DNA from: Aquimarina sp. U1-2
Lineage (GTDB): Bacteria > Bacteroidota > Bacteroidia > Flavobacteriales > Flavobacteriaceae
NCBI RefSeq assembly: GCF_017897595.1
Contig: NZ_JAGKIK010000001.1
Coordinates: 1 to 64,000 of the forward strand
Direction: 5' to 3'
Length of the DNA: 64,000 bases
Positions 56,337-64,000 of this stretch are shown in pieces. Under the pieces are notes generated by a model, which ran no database searches, was not told where the DNA came from, and saw nothing but the letters and a program-made list of their open reading frames with translations. How positions within the stretch are numbered: position 1 is the stretch's first letter; the number at the start of each line of letters is the position of its first letter. A program made the position numbers and the translations under genes.

Positions 56337-56658
56337 AATAAATGCTCTCTACAAGAAGCAAGTTACAAGATTTTAAATAAATTCGTAAAGTCTCAAAGGT
56401 ACAAAGTCCCTAAGAAGCAAAGTTCGAGATATTTTTATTTCACTTTTGATTATCGATTTCTAATTTTGTTCAACTTAATTGAATCCTACAGATTAATTTT
56501 AGTACAAAAATCAAGTCACTGTAACTATTTTTTTAGCGTAGAATTACCAGGATATATTTGTTTCTCTGAAACTATAACACTTTGCTACTCATAAAACATT
56601 TTGTAACAAAAACGATTACGTATCGTCTTGTTTTATATAACCGCCAAAATAAATTCAA
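56337..56658. other. Intergenic region with decayed octamers
   Basis: A 322-base divergent gap between the unknown gene and the ABC exporter. At 56387-56426 five 8-bp units can still be read (AAAGTCTC, AAAGGTAC, AAAGTCCC, TAAGAAGC, AAAGTTCG), in the inverted sense. No gene or exact promoter was found. Confidence 0.5.
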
Positions 56659-57558
56659 TTGGAAACTATTCTAACACTTACAAATCTCACTAAGAAATTT
56701 GGCCCCATTACAGCTGTTAATGACCTTTCCTTTACTATAAAAAAAGGAAATGTATATGGTATACTAGGCCCTAATGGTAGTGGTAAATCAACTACATTAG
56801 GGATAGTGCTTAATGTAGTCAATAAAACTTCTGGAGATTTTACCTGGTTTGATGGTCGTACATCTACCCACGAAGCTCTGAAAAAAGTTGGAGCCATTAT
56901 CGAGCGGCCTAACTTTTATCCCTATATGACTGCAGCACAAAACCTAAAGCTGGTATGTCAAATCAAAGGAGTTTCTGCAAACAAGATCAATGAGAAGCTC
57001 GAAGTCGTAGGGTTATTGGATCGAAAAAATAGTAAATTCAGAACTTTTTCTTTGGGAATGAAGCAACGACTGGCTATCGCATCAGCCCTTCTAAATGATC
57101 CTGAGATATTAATACTTGATGAACCCACTAACGGACTCGATCCACAAGGAATACATCAAATTCGTGAGATCATCAAAAAAATTGCTGCAAAAGGTACTAC
57201 CATTTTGTTGGCCTCTCATTTGCTGGATGAAGTAGAAAAGGTATGTAGTCATGTAGTTATTATACGAAAAGGAGTAAAACTATATTCTGGACCGGTAGAT
57301 GCAATGAATGCCAGCCATGGTTTTTTTGAATTGAAGAGTAATGAAAATAGTCTACTAAAAGAATGGTTGACTACCAATGATTTCTTCGGAAATATAAAAG
57401 AAGAAGGTGATAAAATCACTGCTTTTTTAACAAAAGAGTTGGATGAAGAAAGCCTGAATAAGCAATTGTTTCAAAATGGTATTGTGCTCACCTATTTGGT
57501 AAAGCGAAAAGAGAGCCTAGAAGAACAATTTCTACAGTTAACCAATACGCAAAACTAA
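56659..57558 (+). CDS. ABC transporter ATP-binding protein
   Basis: ATPase subunit of an ABC-2 type exporter, 299 residues. Walker A is GPNGSGKST (37-45), the signature is FSLGMKQRLAIASALL, Walker B is ILILDEPTNGLDPQG and the switch histidine follows in LLASHLLDE. The C-terminal 80 residues form the usual accessory domain of the drug/antibiotic exporter (CcmA) group. The start is TTG 56659, giving METILTLTNLTKKFG; no ATG lies in range. Paired with the permease 4 nt downstream. Substrate unknown. Confidence 0.9.
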   Translation: METILTLTNLTKKFGPITAVNDLSFTIKKGNVYGILGPNGSGKSTTLGIVLNVVNKTSGDFTWFDGRTSTHEALKKVGAIIERPNFYPYMTAAQNLKLVCQIKGVSANKINEKLEVVGLLDRKNSKFRTFSLGMKQRLAIASALLNDPEILILDEPTNGLDPQGIHQIREIIKKIAAKGTTILLASHLLDEVEKVCSHVVIIRKGVKLYSGPVDAMNASHGFFELKSNENSLLKEWLTTNDFFGNIKEEGDKITAFLTKELDEESLNKQLFQNGIVLTYLVKRKESLEEQFLQLTNTQN

Positions 57559-57562
57559 AGAC

Positions 57563-58399
57563 ATGTTACGACTACTTACTATAGAATTTCAGAAATTAAG
57601 ATACAACAAAGCTGCAAAAGTAATTACCATCACATATTTTGTATTGATTACTTTTATTGCCCTTATTGCCTCTATAGAATTTAATTTTGCAGGTGTAAAA
57701 TTTAGAATAGCAGATCAGGGAATTTTTAATTTCCCATATATCTGGCATTTCAATACGTTTATTGGATCCTGGGCAAAACTATTTCTTGCTATTGTAATTG
57801 TATCTATGATGGCAAATGAATACAGCCATCGCACCTTAAAACAAAATCTTATTGACGGACTAAGTAAAAAGGAATTTATAGGATCTAAATTTTTGACAGT
57901 TCTCGTTTTTTCCTTCATCTCTACGCTATTTTTAGCTATAGTTTCATTGATTTTGGGGATAAGTTTTTCAGATTATAATGAAGTTGCCATAATTTTTTCA
58001 GATTTAGAATATGTAATCGCTTATTTCGTTAAACTTATAGGATTCTTCGCTTTTTGTATGTTTTTGGGCATATTGGTAAAACGATCTGCGTTTGCATTAG
58101 GCTTTTTATTCATATGGTGGATTGTCGAAAACATTATATATGCCATTTTAAAATTTAAGGTATTTAAAGGAACCAACACTGCAGATACTATTGTTCAATT
58201 TTTACCATTAGAAGCAATGGATAATTTAATTGAAGAGCCCTTTAGCCGATTAAATTTTATTCAATCTGCCGCCAACCAACTGGGAGAATCATTTCAAAAG
58301 GATTATGTTGTACATGGGTACGAGATTTTGATTGTCCTGGCATGGACTTTTATATTTATCTATTTTTCTTATGCCTTGTTGAAAAAGAGAGATCTTTAG
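57563..58399 (+). CDS. ABC-2 type transporter permease
   Basis: A 278-residue membrane protein with six hydrophobic segments (e.g. VITITYFVLITFIALIASI; FLTVLVFSFISTLFLAIVSL; IGFFAFCMFLGILV; ILIVLAWTFIFIYFSYALL). The NEYSHRTLKQNLIDGLSKKEF motif between TM2 and TM3 is typical of ABC-2 permeases that pair with CcmA-like ATPases. It begins 4 nt after the ATPase gene. Substrate unknown. Confidence 0.88.
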   Translation: MLRLLTIEFQKLRYNKAAKVITITYFVLITFIALIASIEFNFAGVKFRIADQGIFNFPYIWHFNTFIGSWAKLFLAIVIVSMMANEYSHRTLKQNLIDGLSKKEFIGSKFLTVLVFSFISTLFLAIVSLILGISFSDYNEVAIIFSDLEYVIAYFVKLIGFFAFCMFLGILVKRSAFALGFLFIWWIVENIIYAILKFKVFKGTNTADTIVQFLPLEAMDNLIEEPFSRLNFIQSAANQLGESFQKDYVVHGYEILIVLAWTFIFIYFSYALLKKRDL

Positions 58400-58830
58400 C
58401 CCTTGAGGGGGATGAGGACGTTCGCGTCGTTCTCTGTGAGAAGTAAGGAGTGAGATGAAAATGAAAAATTTAAAATATAAAAGGTTATAAGATGCAACTT
58501 TCTCTTTCTTAAAAAGTTAGATAATTCATTCGTCAGCTTAACAAGAAAGAGAACTAAAAAAAGACTAATTCTAAAATCAATGGTACAAATCGAACTGAAA
58601 CATCCTTAACTTGTGAAGTAAGGTTTCTAAAAAAATACCCTGTTAGTTTTAGCCAAAAATAAACAAACCCCAAACTTCTTTAGTTGCTCACCCCTCACAG
58701 GAAGCGAATTTAAAGTCCTAACGGCTCACAACCTCAAAAACATCAAGTCTATGACACTTTAATACCCCTGTAATAGTATAATATCTACCAAAAAAAATCA
58801 TGCCTTAAACCTCAGAATTTCAAATATTTA

Positions 58831-58862
58831 ATGTTTCGGAGTTTTAGAGTTTTGGAGTTTTT
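58831..58862 (-). repeat. Inverted octamer array 3 (4 units)
   Basis: ATGTTTCG, GAGTTTTA, GAGTTTTG, GAGTTTTT: 8-bp units in the same sense as array 49693-49724 and opposite to the array at 59093. Confidence 0.65.
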
Positions 58863-58990
58863 CTCTCACCCCTGCCTTCAAGCCAGTAGGCTAATCCTCT
58901 CCTCAAAGACTACCATGTGTACATATCTTTTATGAGTATGATTTTTGTACAAAAACATCCATATTTGTATACACACGATAGCCTCAAAAA

Positions 58991-59095
58991 GAGCGAAGCG
59001 AACACCCTCACAGTGAGCAAAGCGAACGTCCTCAACACTTAAAGAGAGCAAAGCGAACGTCCTCAACACTTAAAGAGAGCAAAGCGAACGCCCTC
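58991..59095 (+). repeat. GAGCAAAGCGAAC tandem repeat (31-bp period)
   Basis: Four related units begin at 58991, 59015, 59046 and 59077. Each carries GAGCrAAGCGAAC followed by a CCTC block; the spacing of the last three is exactly 31 bp. The final unit runs directly into the octamer array. Confidence 0.85.
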
Positions 59096-59180
59096 ACTAA
59101 CTCACTAACTCACTAACTCACTAACTCACTAACTCACTAACTCACTAACTCACTAACTCACTAACTAACTAACTAACTAA
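59093..59180 (+). repeat. Octamer tandem array 3 (9 units CTCACTAA plus CTAA tetramers)
   Basis: Nine exact CTCACTAA units (59093-59164), then four CTAA units (59165-59180). The identical units suggest recent expansion. It ends 85 nt before uvrB. Confidence 0.95.
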
Positions 59181-59206
59181 CAACAACATAGGAAAAAACA
59201 ACAACG

Positions 59207-59269
59207 ATGTACTACATTCTCTCAGCACTATTCAGTATCTTTATTCGTAAAAAGAAAGAGCATATATGA
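59207..59269 (+). CDS. Possible 20-residue leader peptide of uvrB
   Basis: ATG 59207 opens MYYILSALFSIFIRKKKEHI and stops at TGA 59267-59269, overlapping the uvrB ATG as ATGA. A hydrophobic half followed by a basic half is coherent, and the overlap would allow translational coupling. Such short frames also arise by chance; no conservation data are available. Confidence 0.25.
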   Translation: MYYILSALFSIFIRKKKEHI

Positions 59270-61272
59270 AGTTTGTACTCGAATCAGAATTCGAACCCAC
59301 CGGGGATCAACCTCAGGCTATTCAGCAATTGGCTGAAGGAATAAAAGCGAACGAAAAATACCAAACACTCTTGGGAGTTACGGGGTCGGGAAAAACGTTT
59401 ACCGCCGCAAATGTGGTAGAGCGTGTGCAGCGTCCTACGTTAGTATTAGCTCATAATAAAACCCTGGCAGCTCAATTGTATTCTGAGTTTAAGCAGTTTT
59501 TTCCGAATAATGCTATAGAATACTTTGTATCGTACTATGACTATTACCAACCAGAAGCATATATTCCTACATCAGGAACATACATCGAAAAAGATTTGTC
59601 TATCAATGAAGAAATTGAAAAACTACGTCTAAGTGCTACTTCTTCCCTTCTAAGTGGAAGAAGAGATGTTTTGGTAGTTGCATCGGTATCATGTTTATAT
59701 GGTATCGGCAACCCTGTAGAATTTCAAAAAAATGTAATTTCTATTGCCTCGGGTCAATTTGTTTCACGTACTGCGCTACTACATAGGCTGGTGCAAAGTT
59801 TATACTCCAGGACTGAAGGGGAGTTTAGACACGGTAATTTCAGAATTAAAGGAGATACAGTAGATATATTTCCCAGTTATGCAGATGATGCGTTTAGAGT
59901 ACATTTTTTTGGAGATGAAATTGAAGAAATTGAAGCTTTTGATGTACAAACCAATGCGGTGGTCGAAAAGTATGACAGGCTCAATATCTATCCTGCTAAT
60001 ATGTTTGTTACTTCTCCCGATGTTCTTAACAATGCTATCGATCAAATTGCTTTGGATCTAGGTAAGCAGGTAAATTATTTTAAAGAAATAGGAAAACCAC
60101 TAGAAGCAAAGCGTTTAGAAGAACGTACGAACTTTGATCTAGAAATGATTAAAGAACTAGGATATTGCTCGGGTATAGAGAACTATTCGAGATATCTCGA
60201 CGGAAGAGAGCCGGGAACACGACCCTTCTGTTTATTAGATTACTTCCCCGATGATTATTTGATGATCATCGATGAAAGTCATGTTACCGTACCACAAACG
60301 CATGCCATGTATGGTGGTGATCGTTCTCGAAAAGAAAATTTGGTAGAATACGGGTTTCGGCTTCCTGCTGCAATGGATAACCGACCTCTAAAGTTTGAAG
60401 AACTCGAAGCATTACAAAATCAAGTTATTTATATAAGTGCGACTCCAGCTGATTATGAATTACAAAAAAGTGAAGGGGTCTATGTTGAACAAATCATTCG
60501 ACCTACCGGATTACTAGATCCAAAAATCGAAGTGAGACCCAGCCTGAATCAAATTGATGATCTTATCGAAGAAATACAAAAGCGTATTGAGTTGGATGAA
60601 CGGGTGCTGGTAACAACACTTACGAAAAGAATGGCCGAAGAATTGGCCAAATACCTAACAAGAATTGAGGTACGCTGTCGATATATTCATAGCGATGTAG
60701 ATACATTAGAGCGGGTAGAGATTATGCAGGATTTAAGAAAAGGTATTTTTGATGTTTTGATAGGTGTTAACTTGCTTCGTGAAGGGCTTGATTTGCCAGA
60801 AGTGTCTCTGGTTGCCATTTTGGATGCCGATAAGGAAGGCTTTTTAAGAAATCAACGGTCTCTGGTACAAACAGTAGGTAGAGCGGCCAGACATGTGAAT
60901 GGAAAAGCAATCATGTATGCCGATCAAATTACTGAAAGTATGCAAAAAACCATTGACGCTACCGAATATCGAAGAGAAAAACAGATAGCATATAATACGA
61001 AACACGGTATTACACCTAAAGCCATTAAGAAATCCCTAGATAGTGCATTAGCTGGTAAGAAAGTAGAGCCTTATCAATTTGAAGCAGCTCCTTCATTACA
61101 GGCTGCAGAAGAAGAAACCGCGTACTATACCAAAGAACAGTTAGAGACCAGAATCCGTAATGTTCGAAAAGAAATGGAAAAAGCTGCAAAAGAACTAGAT
61201 TTTATAACGGCAGCACGATTACGTGATGAAATTAAAATGTTACAGGATAAAGTACAAGCACAAAAGGTGTAA
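59266..61272 (+). CDS. uvrB: Excinuclease ABC subunit B
   Basis: Damage-verification helicase of nucleotide excision repair; receives DNA from UvrA and recruits UvrC. The 668-residue protein has Walker A GVTGSGKT (37-44), the beta-hairpin region SYYDYYQPEAYIP that is inserted between DNA strands, the DESH Walker B motif, helicase motifs V and VI (GVNLLREGLDLPEVSL; QTVGRAARHVNGKA) and a C-terminal UVR motif (MEKAAKELDFITAARLRDEI). Complete and of normal length. A -7-like TATCTTTA (one mismatch) lies at 59236-59243. Confidence 0.97.
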   Translation: MKFVLESEFEPTGDQPQAIQQLAEGIKANEKYQTLLGVTGSGKTFTAANVVERVQRPTLVLAHNKTLAAQLYSEFKQFFPNNAIEYFVSYYDYYQPEAYIPTSGTYIEKDLSINEEIEKLRLSATSSLLSGRRDVLVVASVSCLYGIGNPVEFQKNVISIASGQFVSRTALLHRLVQSLYSRTEGEFRHGNFRIKGDTVDIFPSYADDAFRVHFFGDEIEEIEAFDVQTNAVVEKYDRLNIYPANMFVTSPDVLNNAIDQIALDLGKQVNYFKEIGKPLEAKRLEERTNFDLEMIKELGYCSGIENYSRYLDGREPGTRPFCLLDYFPDDYLMIIDESHVTVPQTHAMYGGDRSRKENLVEYGFRLPAAMDNRPLKFEELEALQNQVIYISATPADYELQKSEGVYVEQIIRPTGLLDPKIEVRPSLNQIDDLIEEIQKRIELDERVLVTTLTKRMAEELAKYLTRIEVRCRYIHSDVDTLERVEIMQDLRKGIFDVLIGVNLLREGLDLPEVSLVAILDADKEGFLRNQRSLVQTVGRAARHVNGKAIMYADQITESMQKTIDATEYRREKQIAYNTKHGITPKAIKKSLDSALAGKKVEPYQFEAAPSLQAAEEETAYYTKEQLETRIRNVRKEMEKAAKELDFITAARLRDEIKMLQDKVQAQKV

Positions 61273-61840
61273 TGTTATTTATGGGATGTTAAAGCTATGA
61301 AGTTGATCACTTCTTTGCAAGTTCATAAAGCGTTGTACGAAAGGAATGATAACAAATTTTAAGAATTTCATGGAAATTGATTATGTTTAACTTATTGATT
61401 TTAAATTTTTTATCCAAATCTCTTTAACACTTCTTTACGCTTACTACTCTATCTTTTATTCATTTTCTTTTGTAGAGGCGATTACCTCGCTATACCTAAT
61501 CCCTATATGAGGGTTTCATTTGTTATAATTTTTGTTTTTTGTGGTCAGACCTACCTGCCTAGCAGCTGGTAGGCGGGTGAATCGCCATATGATCATATCG
61601 GTGAGTATCAACATATTGTTATGCTTAATTTCATAAGAGTATAATACCAGTTCTACTTTAAAATTGCTCATCAAAAATTGCCCTTATTGTTACGAAAACT
61701 GGTTTACTTCTAAATTTACCAGGATTTCCTCTTCCTCCAGAAAAGGAAACCCAGTAAACCGTACCCTAAACAAATCTAAAACTCATGGTTATGATCAAAT
61801 CACCATTCATTACTAACTTGCAACATTATTAATCCAGCAA
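61273..61840. other. Intergenic region after uvrB
   Basis: About 570 bases with no gene. Two structures occur: a GC-rich hairpin ACCTGCCTA (61553-61561) / TAGGCGGGT (61570-61578), one G-U, and a 29-bp sequence (61642-61670) that equals the terminal repeat of the MITE-like element at 63.0-63.3 kb. Confidence 0.55.
61642..61670 (+). repeat. Solitary MITE-like terminal repeat
   Basis: Begins TAATACCAGTTCTACTTTAA and ends TTGCTCA. It differs from the left end at 63044 by a single base. No facing copy was found within a few hundred bases; only the core AACTGGTAT recurs at 62529-62537. It may be a decayed element. Confidence 0.6.
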
Positions 61841-62449
61841 CTAATTTTGCGTATACACGACAGTTTGAAGAGTGGTTACTCGTTGTGTGCATATATCAGC
61901 TGTTCTTGTGCCAAATCTTAAATTCCCATCGGTTATCTGTATGATATCCCTTTCTATACAATCATCTACGGAAGGAAAAATGCTACATCCTTCATTAATA
62001 GGATAAATCACGTTTGGAGTAGTAACACCGCAATCCTGAAAACCAAACAATTCAATAAATGCAGCATCGTCTGTTAGAAGTTCTACGCTTTGCGAGGTGT
62101 TCGCAAAATCTGCTTCCCAAGTATCTTCGAATAATAGACTTTCTCTAAGAATTTCGAACGGCCCATTAGATACATAGCGTAGCAAGGGAATAGTTAATTC
62201 TCTATCAGCATACGAAGTATTAACAAGTTGATTAGACTGACCGTTAAAAGTAAATACTTCCGTTTGATAAACCACTTCAAAATTTGGATTTGGTATGGGA
62301 ATATTAAATTCAACCACTTGATCACTAGTCCACTCTCCTTGTAGGTTTTGGATCACAAGCTCTTTATTATCTTGCGCACTGCTATCGTCGTCATTTGAAC
62401 ACGAACTATAAAAATAAAGTAAACACACTAATACTATTAAATGTCTCAT
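61841..62449 (-). CDS. Predicted outer-envelope lipoprotein
   Basis: A 202-residue lipoprotein precursor. The signal peptide MRHLIVLVCLLYFYSSC ends in lipobox cysteine C17, followed by SNDDDSS, the acidic serine-rich stretch known as a surface-export signal in Bacteroidota. The body has alternating hydrophobic beta pattern and begins LQGEWTSDQVVEF, reminiscent of lipocalin-like small lipoproteins, with four further cysteines (DCG, GCS, DCI, ICT) that could form disulfides. Family not firmly identified; the neighbourhood gives no clue. Confidence 0.75.
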   Translation of the reverse strand: MRHLIVLVCLLYFYSSCSNDDDSSAQDNKELVIQNLQGEWTSDQVVEFNIPIPNPNFEVVYQTEVFTFNGQSNQLVNTSYADRELTIPLLRYVSNGPFEILRESLLFEDTWEADFANTSQSVELLTDDAAFIELFGFQDCGVTTPNVIYPINEGCSIFPSVDDCIERDIIQITDGNLRFGTRTADICTQRVTTLQTVVYTQN

Positions 62450-63043
62450 ATGATAGATTTTAAAAAAAGATTTAAATACGATTCCAAATTTGCAGCCTAA
62501 TTAGAAAAATTGAAACTCATTTTTCTTGAACTGGTATATTTACTTTCGAATCCGTGTATTTTTAACTTGAAAATACTTTAAAGCTTTTTGAGGACTAGAA
62601 TTCAAATCAACTCGTATTTGGAACATATCAACCGTTAAATTGACAGTCTAACTGAATATTTAAGCAATTTAATTCGTAAAACCTGTAGGTCACATATACG
62701 AGCATCTATAAATCTATATGAATTAAGTTAAACTGGTTTAAACTTTTTTATGTAGGCAGGACCGACAAACAGGAAGGTACCAGATGGTGCGATTGCGAAA
62801 GGTTTTGTGCTTAGATGAAGTATTTTCTACGGGTATATCGGCGCTTCAGAAATTAAAAATTATAAAATATAAGTGCAAAACAACATTTTTTAGCAAATTG
62901 AAAAAAATTTGAATCAGTTCGTTGTATATTATTTAAAGTTAAGCCGAAATAAGCGAATATATATGTTTTTAAAATATAGTCCTCACTCAGATTTCAGGTA
63001 CATTTGTATATTGCACAAAAATGAGAAGATTTGGACGCTTGAG
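62450..63043. other. Intergenic region upstream of the lipoprotein gene
   Basis: About 590 bases without a credible gene. Minus-strand AAAAAAGTTTAAACCAGTTTA near 62750-62730 resembles the extended promoter element of fur and the DUF368 gene, followed by TAGATTTA (one mismatch from the -7 box), so the lipoprotein promoter may lie here. A plus-strand frame at 62909-63100 runs into the MITE-like end and is rejected. Confidence 0.4.
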
Positions 63044-63305
63044 TTATACCAGTTCTACTTTAAAATTGCTCAAGCAAAAATCTCCGGGGCACGCCCATAA
63101 GGCATTCGTTGAAAACAATTTTTCAATTTCGAGGCAAGCCTCAGGGTATTATATCCTTTTGGCGGTGCCAATAAAAAGCAGTCATTTTTTGTTTAGATAA
63201 AAATGAAAACTCAATGATAGCCGTAGCTATGGTTGCTTTTTATTTTGAAGTATAAACGGAAAAGTGTAATTTTTAATGAGTAATTTTAAAGTAGAACTGG
63301 TATTA
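63044..63305. mobile_element. MITE-like element, about 262 bp
   Basis: Terminal inverted repeats of 29 bp (63044-63072 and 63277-63305) match at 27 positions. Inside, AATAAAAAGCA (63170-63180) pairs perfectly with TGCTTTTTATT (63234-63244). It encloses two hairpins: TCATTTTT/AAAAATGA (63182-63206) and ATAGC-CGTA-GCTAT (63217-63230), i.e. a three-way junction. GAGGC-AA-GCCTC lies nearby (about 63131-63142). No transposase is encoded, so it would be a non-autonomous element mobilised in trans. No clear target duplication was seen beyond a possible TA. Confidence 0.7.
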
Positions 63306-63330
63306 GCCTCGAAGCAATCAAACAAATATC

Positions 63331-63738
63331 ATGAAAGAAAAAAAACTAACCATTTGTTTAATCGATGATGATAGGATACAACATTTTATTATAAAAAAGT
63401 TGATTAGTGAAACGTATTTAAATAATGAAGACCAAAATTTATTCTTTTTTGATGGGGAGCAAGGTATCAACCATTTAAAATTACATCATGATAACAAAAG
63501 TAAGCTCCCCGATATCATATTACTCGATCTCAATATGCCTATTATGGATGGGTGGCAATTTTTAGCAGCTTACGAAAAAGTATTTCCGCTTCTCGAGAGA
63601 AAAAGTATCATTTATATCCTATCCTCTTCTCATAACCCCCGGGATATTCAACGTGCAAAAGAATTTCAAAAAGTATCGGGTTACCTTACAAAACCAATTT
63701 CGGTATCTGAATTAGAGCATATTATACGCAAAATTTAA
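63331..63738 (+). CDS. Single-domain response regulator
   Basis: A stand-alone CheY-like receiver of 135 residues without output domain. The acidic pocket is D12-D14 (LIDDDR), the phospho-acceptor is D66 in DIILLDLNMPIMDGW, the conserved Thr/Ser lies in YILSSS, and the lysine is K121 in YLTKPIS. Receivers of this length in Bacteroidota often act in phosphorelay branches with hybrid kinases; none is in the window. The MITE-like element ends 25 nt before the start, so the promoter may be inside it. Confidence 0.9.
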   Translation: MKEKKLTICLIDDDRIQHFIIKKLISETYLNNEDQNLFFFDGEQGINHLKLHHDNKSKLPDIILLDLNMPIMDGWQFLAAYEKVFPLLERKSIIYILSSSHNPRDIQRAKEFQKVSGYLTKPISVSELEHIIRKI

Positions 63739-63752
63739 CTTCACGTTCATTA

Positions 63753-63938
63753 TCAATTCTCTGAACCTTTGCTTGGTTTTTGCTTTTCTTTTTTAAGTCG
63801 TTTGGCATCTTTCAAGCTTTTATGGATCATCCATTCAAGTTGACCGTTAACACTTCTAAATTCATCATCAGCCCATTTTTCGATCATCGAAAATGTTTCA
63901 GGATCGATTCTAAGTACAAATGATTTTTTTTTACTCAT
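63753..63938 (-). CDS. Small Arc-like ribbon-helix-helix protein
   Basis: A 61-residue protein with MSKKKSFVLRIDPETFSMIE at the N-terminus, a short beta-strand followed by two helices (MIEKWADDEFRS; VNGQLEWMIHKSL), and a lysine-rich tail. This is the pattern of Arc/MetJ-like DNA-binding proteins that act as dimers. Convergent with the response regulator (14-nt gap). A perfect inverted repeat CCTGTG-TTAAT-CACAGG (63958-63974) directly upstream may be its operator. Confidence 0.75.
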   Translation of the reverse strand: MSKKKSFVLRIDPETFSMIEKWADDEFRSVNGQLEWMIHKSLKDAKRLKKEKQKPSKGSEN

Positions 63939-63957
63939 ATATTAAGAATGTAACGTA

Positions 63958-63974
63958 CCTGTGTTAATCACAGG
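63958..63974. promoter_or_regulatory. Palindrome upstream of RHH gene
   Basis: CCTGTG and CACAGG flank a 5-nt centre 20 nt upstream of the RHH start. Position suggests an operator, possibly autoregulatory; unproven. Confidence 0.35.
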
Positions 63975-64000
63975 CATTGCTTCTTTATCACCGCATAAAA

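Larger units (their letters stand above)
58400..59206. other. 866-nt repeat-rich gene desert upstream of uvrB
   Basis: No credible gene; the minus-strand frame 58878-59069 translates the repeats themselves. It contains an 11-bp inverted repeat TTCTCTTTCTT/AAGAAAGAGAA (58500-58553), inverted octamers (58831-58862), a tandem 31-bp repeat, direct octamers, and GAGGACGTTCGC at 58414-58425 that is the reverse complement of GCGAACGTCCTC in the 31-bp units. Confidence 0.6.

Noticed and set aside
58878-59069. Minus-strand frame with repeated VRFAL peptides
   Set aside because: The peptide is a translation of the 31-bp tandem repeats; start and end fall within repeats.
62909-63100. Plus-strand 63-codon frame
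   Set aside because: Its C-terminal third is the translated MITE-like terminal repeat and the rest has no coding character.

Overview
The window is AT-rich and comes from a marine-type member of the Flavobacteriaceae (phylum Bacteroidota). Several features support this. The 5' end of a 16S rRNA gene lies at the left edge on the minus strand. Bacteroidota promoters of the form TTTG-N19to22-TAnnTTTG are visible. Shine-Dalgarno sequences are largely absent, there is a SusC/SusD pair, and family-typical genes occur (DUF5606, OstA-like, DUF349, DUF368, membrane-linked AraC regulators). It is mostly ordinary chromosome carrying many essential genes. The nearest genus cannot be fixed from the sequence alone.

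Layout. 0-0.43 kb: 16S 5' end, leader and rRNA promoter, pointing left. 0.9-5.1 kb: thrS-infC-rpmI-rplT and an rRNA/tRNA methyltransferase; infC uses an AUA start. 5.2-22 kb: M48 protease, Rel (ppGpp), Fur-type regulator plus purA, OstA-like protein, class-III aminotransferase, TPR protein, two tandem DUF368 membrane proteins, aroE, DUF349 protein, methyltransferase. 22-31 kb: an orphan SusC/SusD outer-membrane uptake pair and two paralogous multi-TM AraC regulators. 31-41 kb (minus strand): mazG, NMO/FabK-like, mnmA, a MORN-repeat protein, yidC, pyrG, DUF5606, def, ruvX. 41-48 kb: dapD, then a cell-envelope glycosylation island (GT9, GT2, Kdo-kinase-like, two GT4), then tsaC-type and CCA-adding enzymes. 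49.7-59.2 kb: an accessory-looking stretch with heme A synthase, a pRiA4b ORF3-like protein, a nucleoid-associated protein, TauE, a GIGTT-repeat surface protein, an unknown protein and an ABC exporter, punctuated by arrays of 8-bp tandem repeats. 59.3-64 kb: uvrB, a lipoprotein, an MITE-like element, a response regulator and a ribbon-helix-helix protein.

The most unusual content is non-coding. (1) Octamer arrays with opposing orientation flank an intact four-helix-bundle (23S-IVP/bAvd family) gene and a second copy cut off after 37 codons, as if these were repeat-bounded cassettes; some octamers read TAACTTTG, the local promoter -7 box. (2) A 155-nt element between rel and fur folds into a long nested hairpin. 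(3) A roughly 260-bp MITE-like element at 63.0-63.3 kb has 29-bp terminal inverted repeats and an internal three-way junction, with a solitary end at 61.6 kb. (4) A roughly 100-bp hairpin-bearing repeat occurs twice on the minus strand, at 23.9 and 34.6 kb. (5) Two promoters share an extended element at identical spacing.

All functional calls come from reading motifs; no database search was run.
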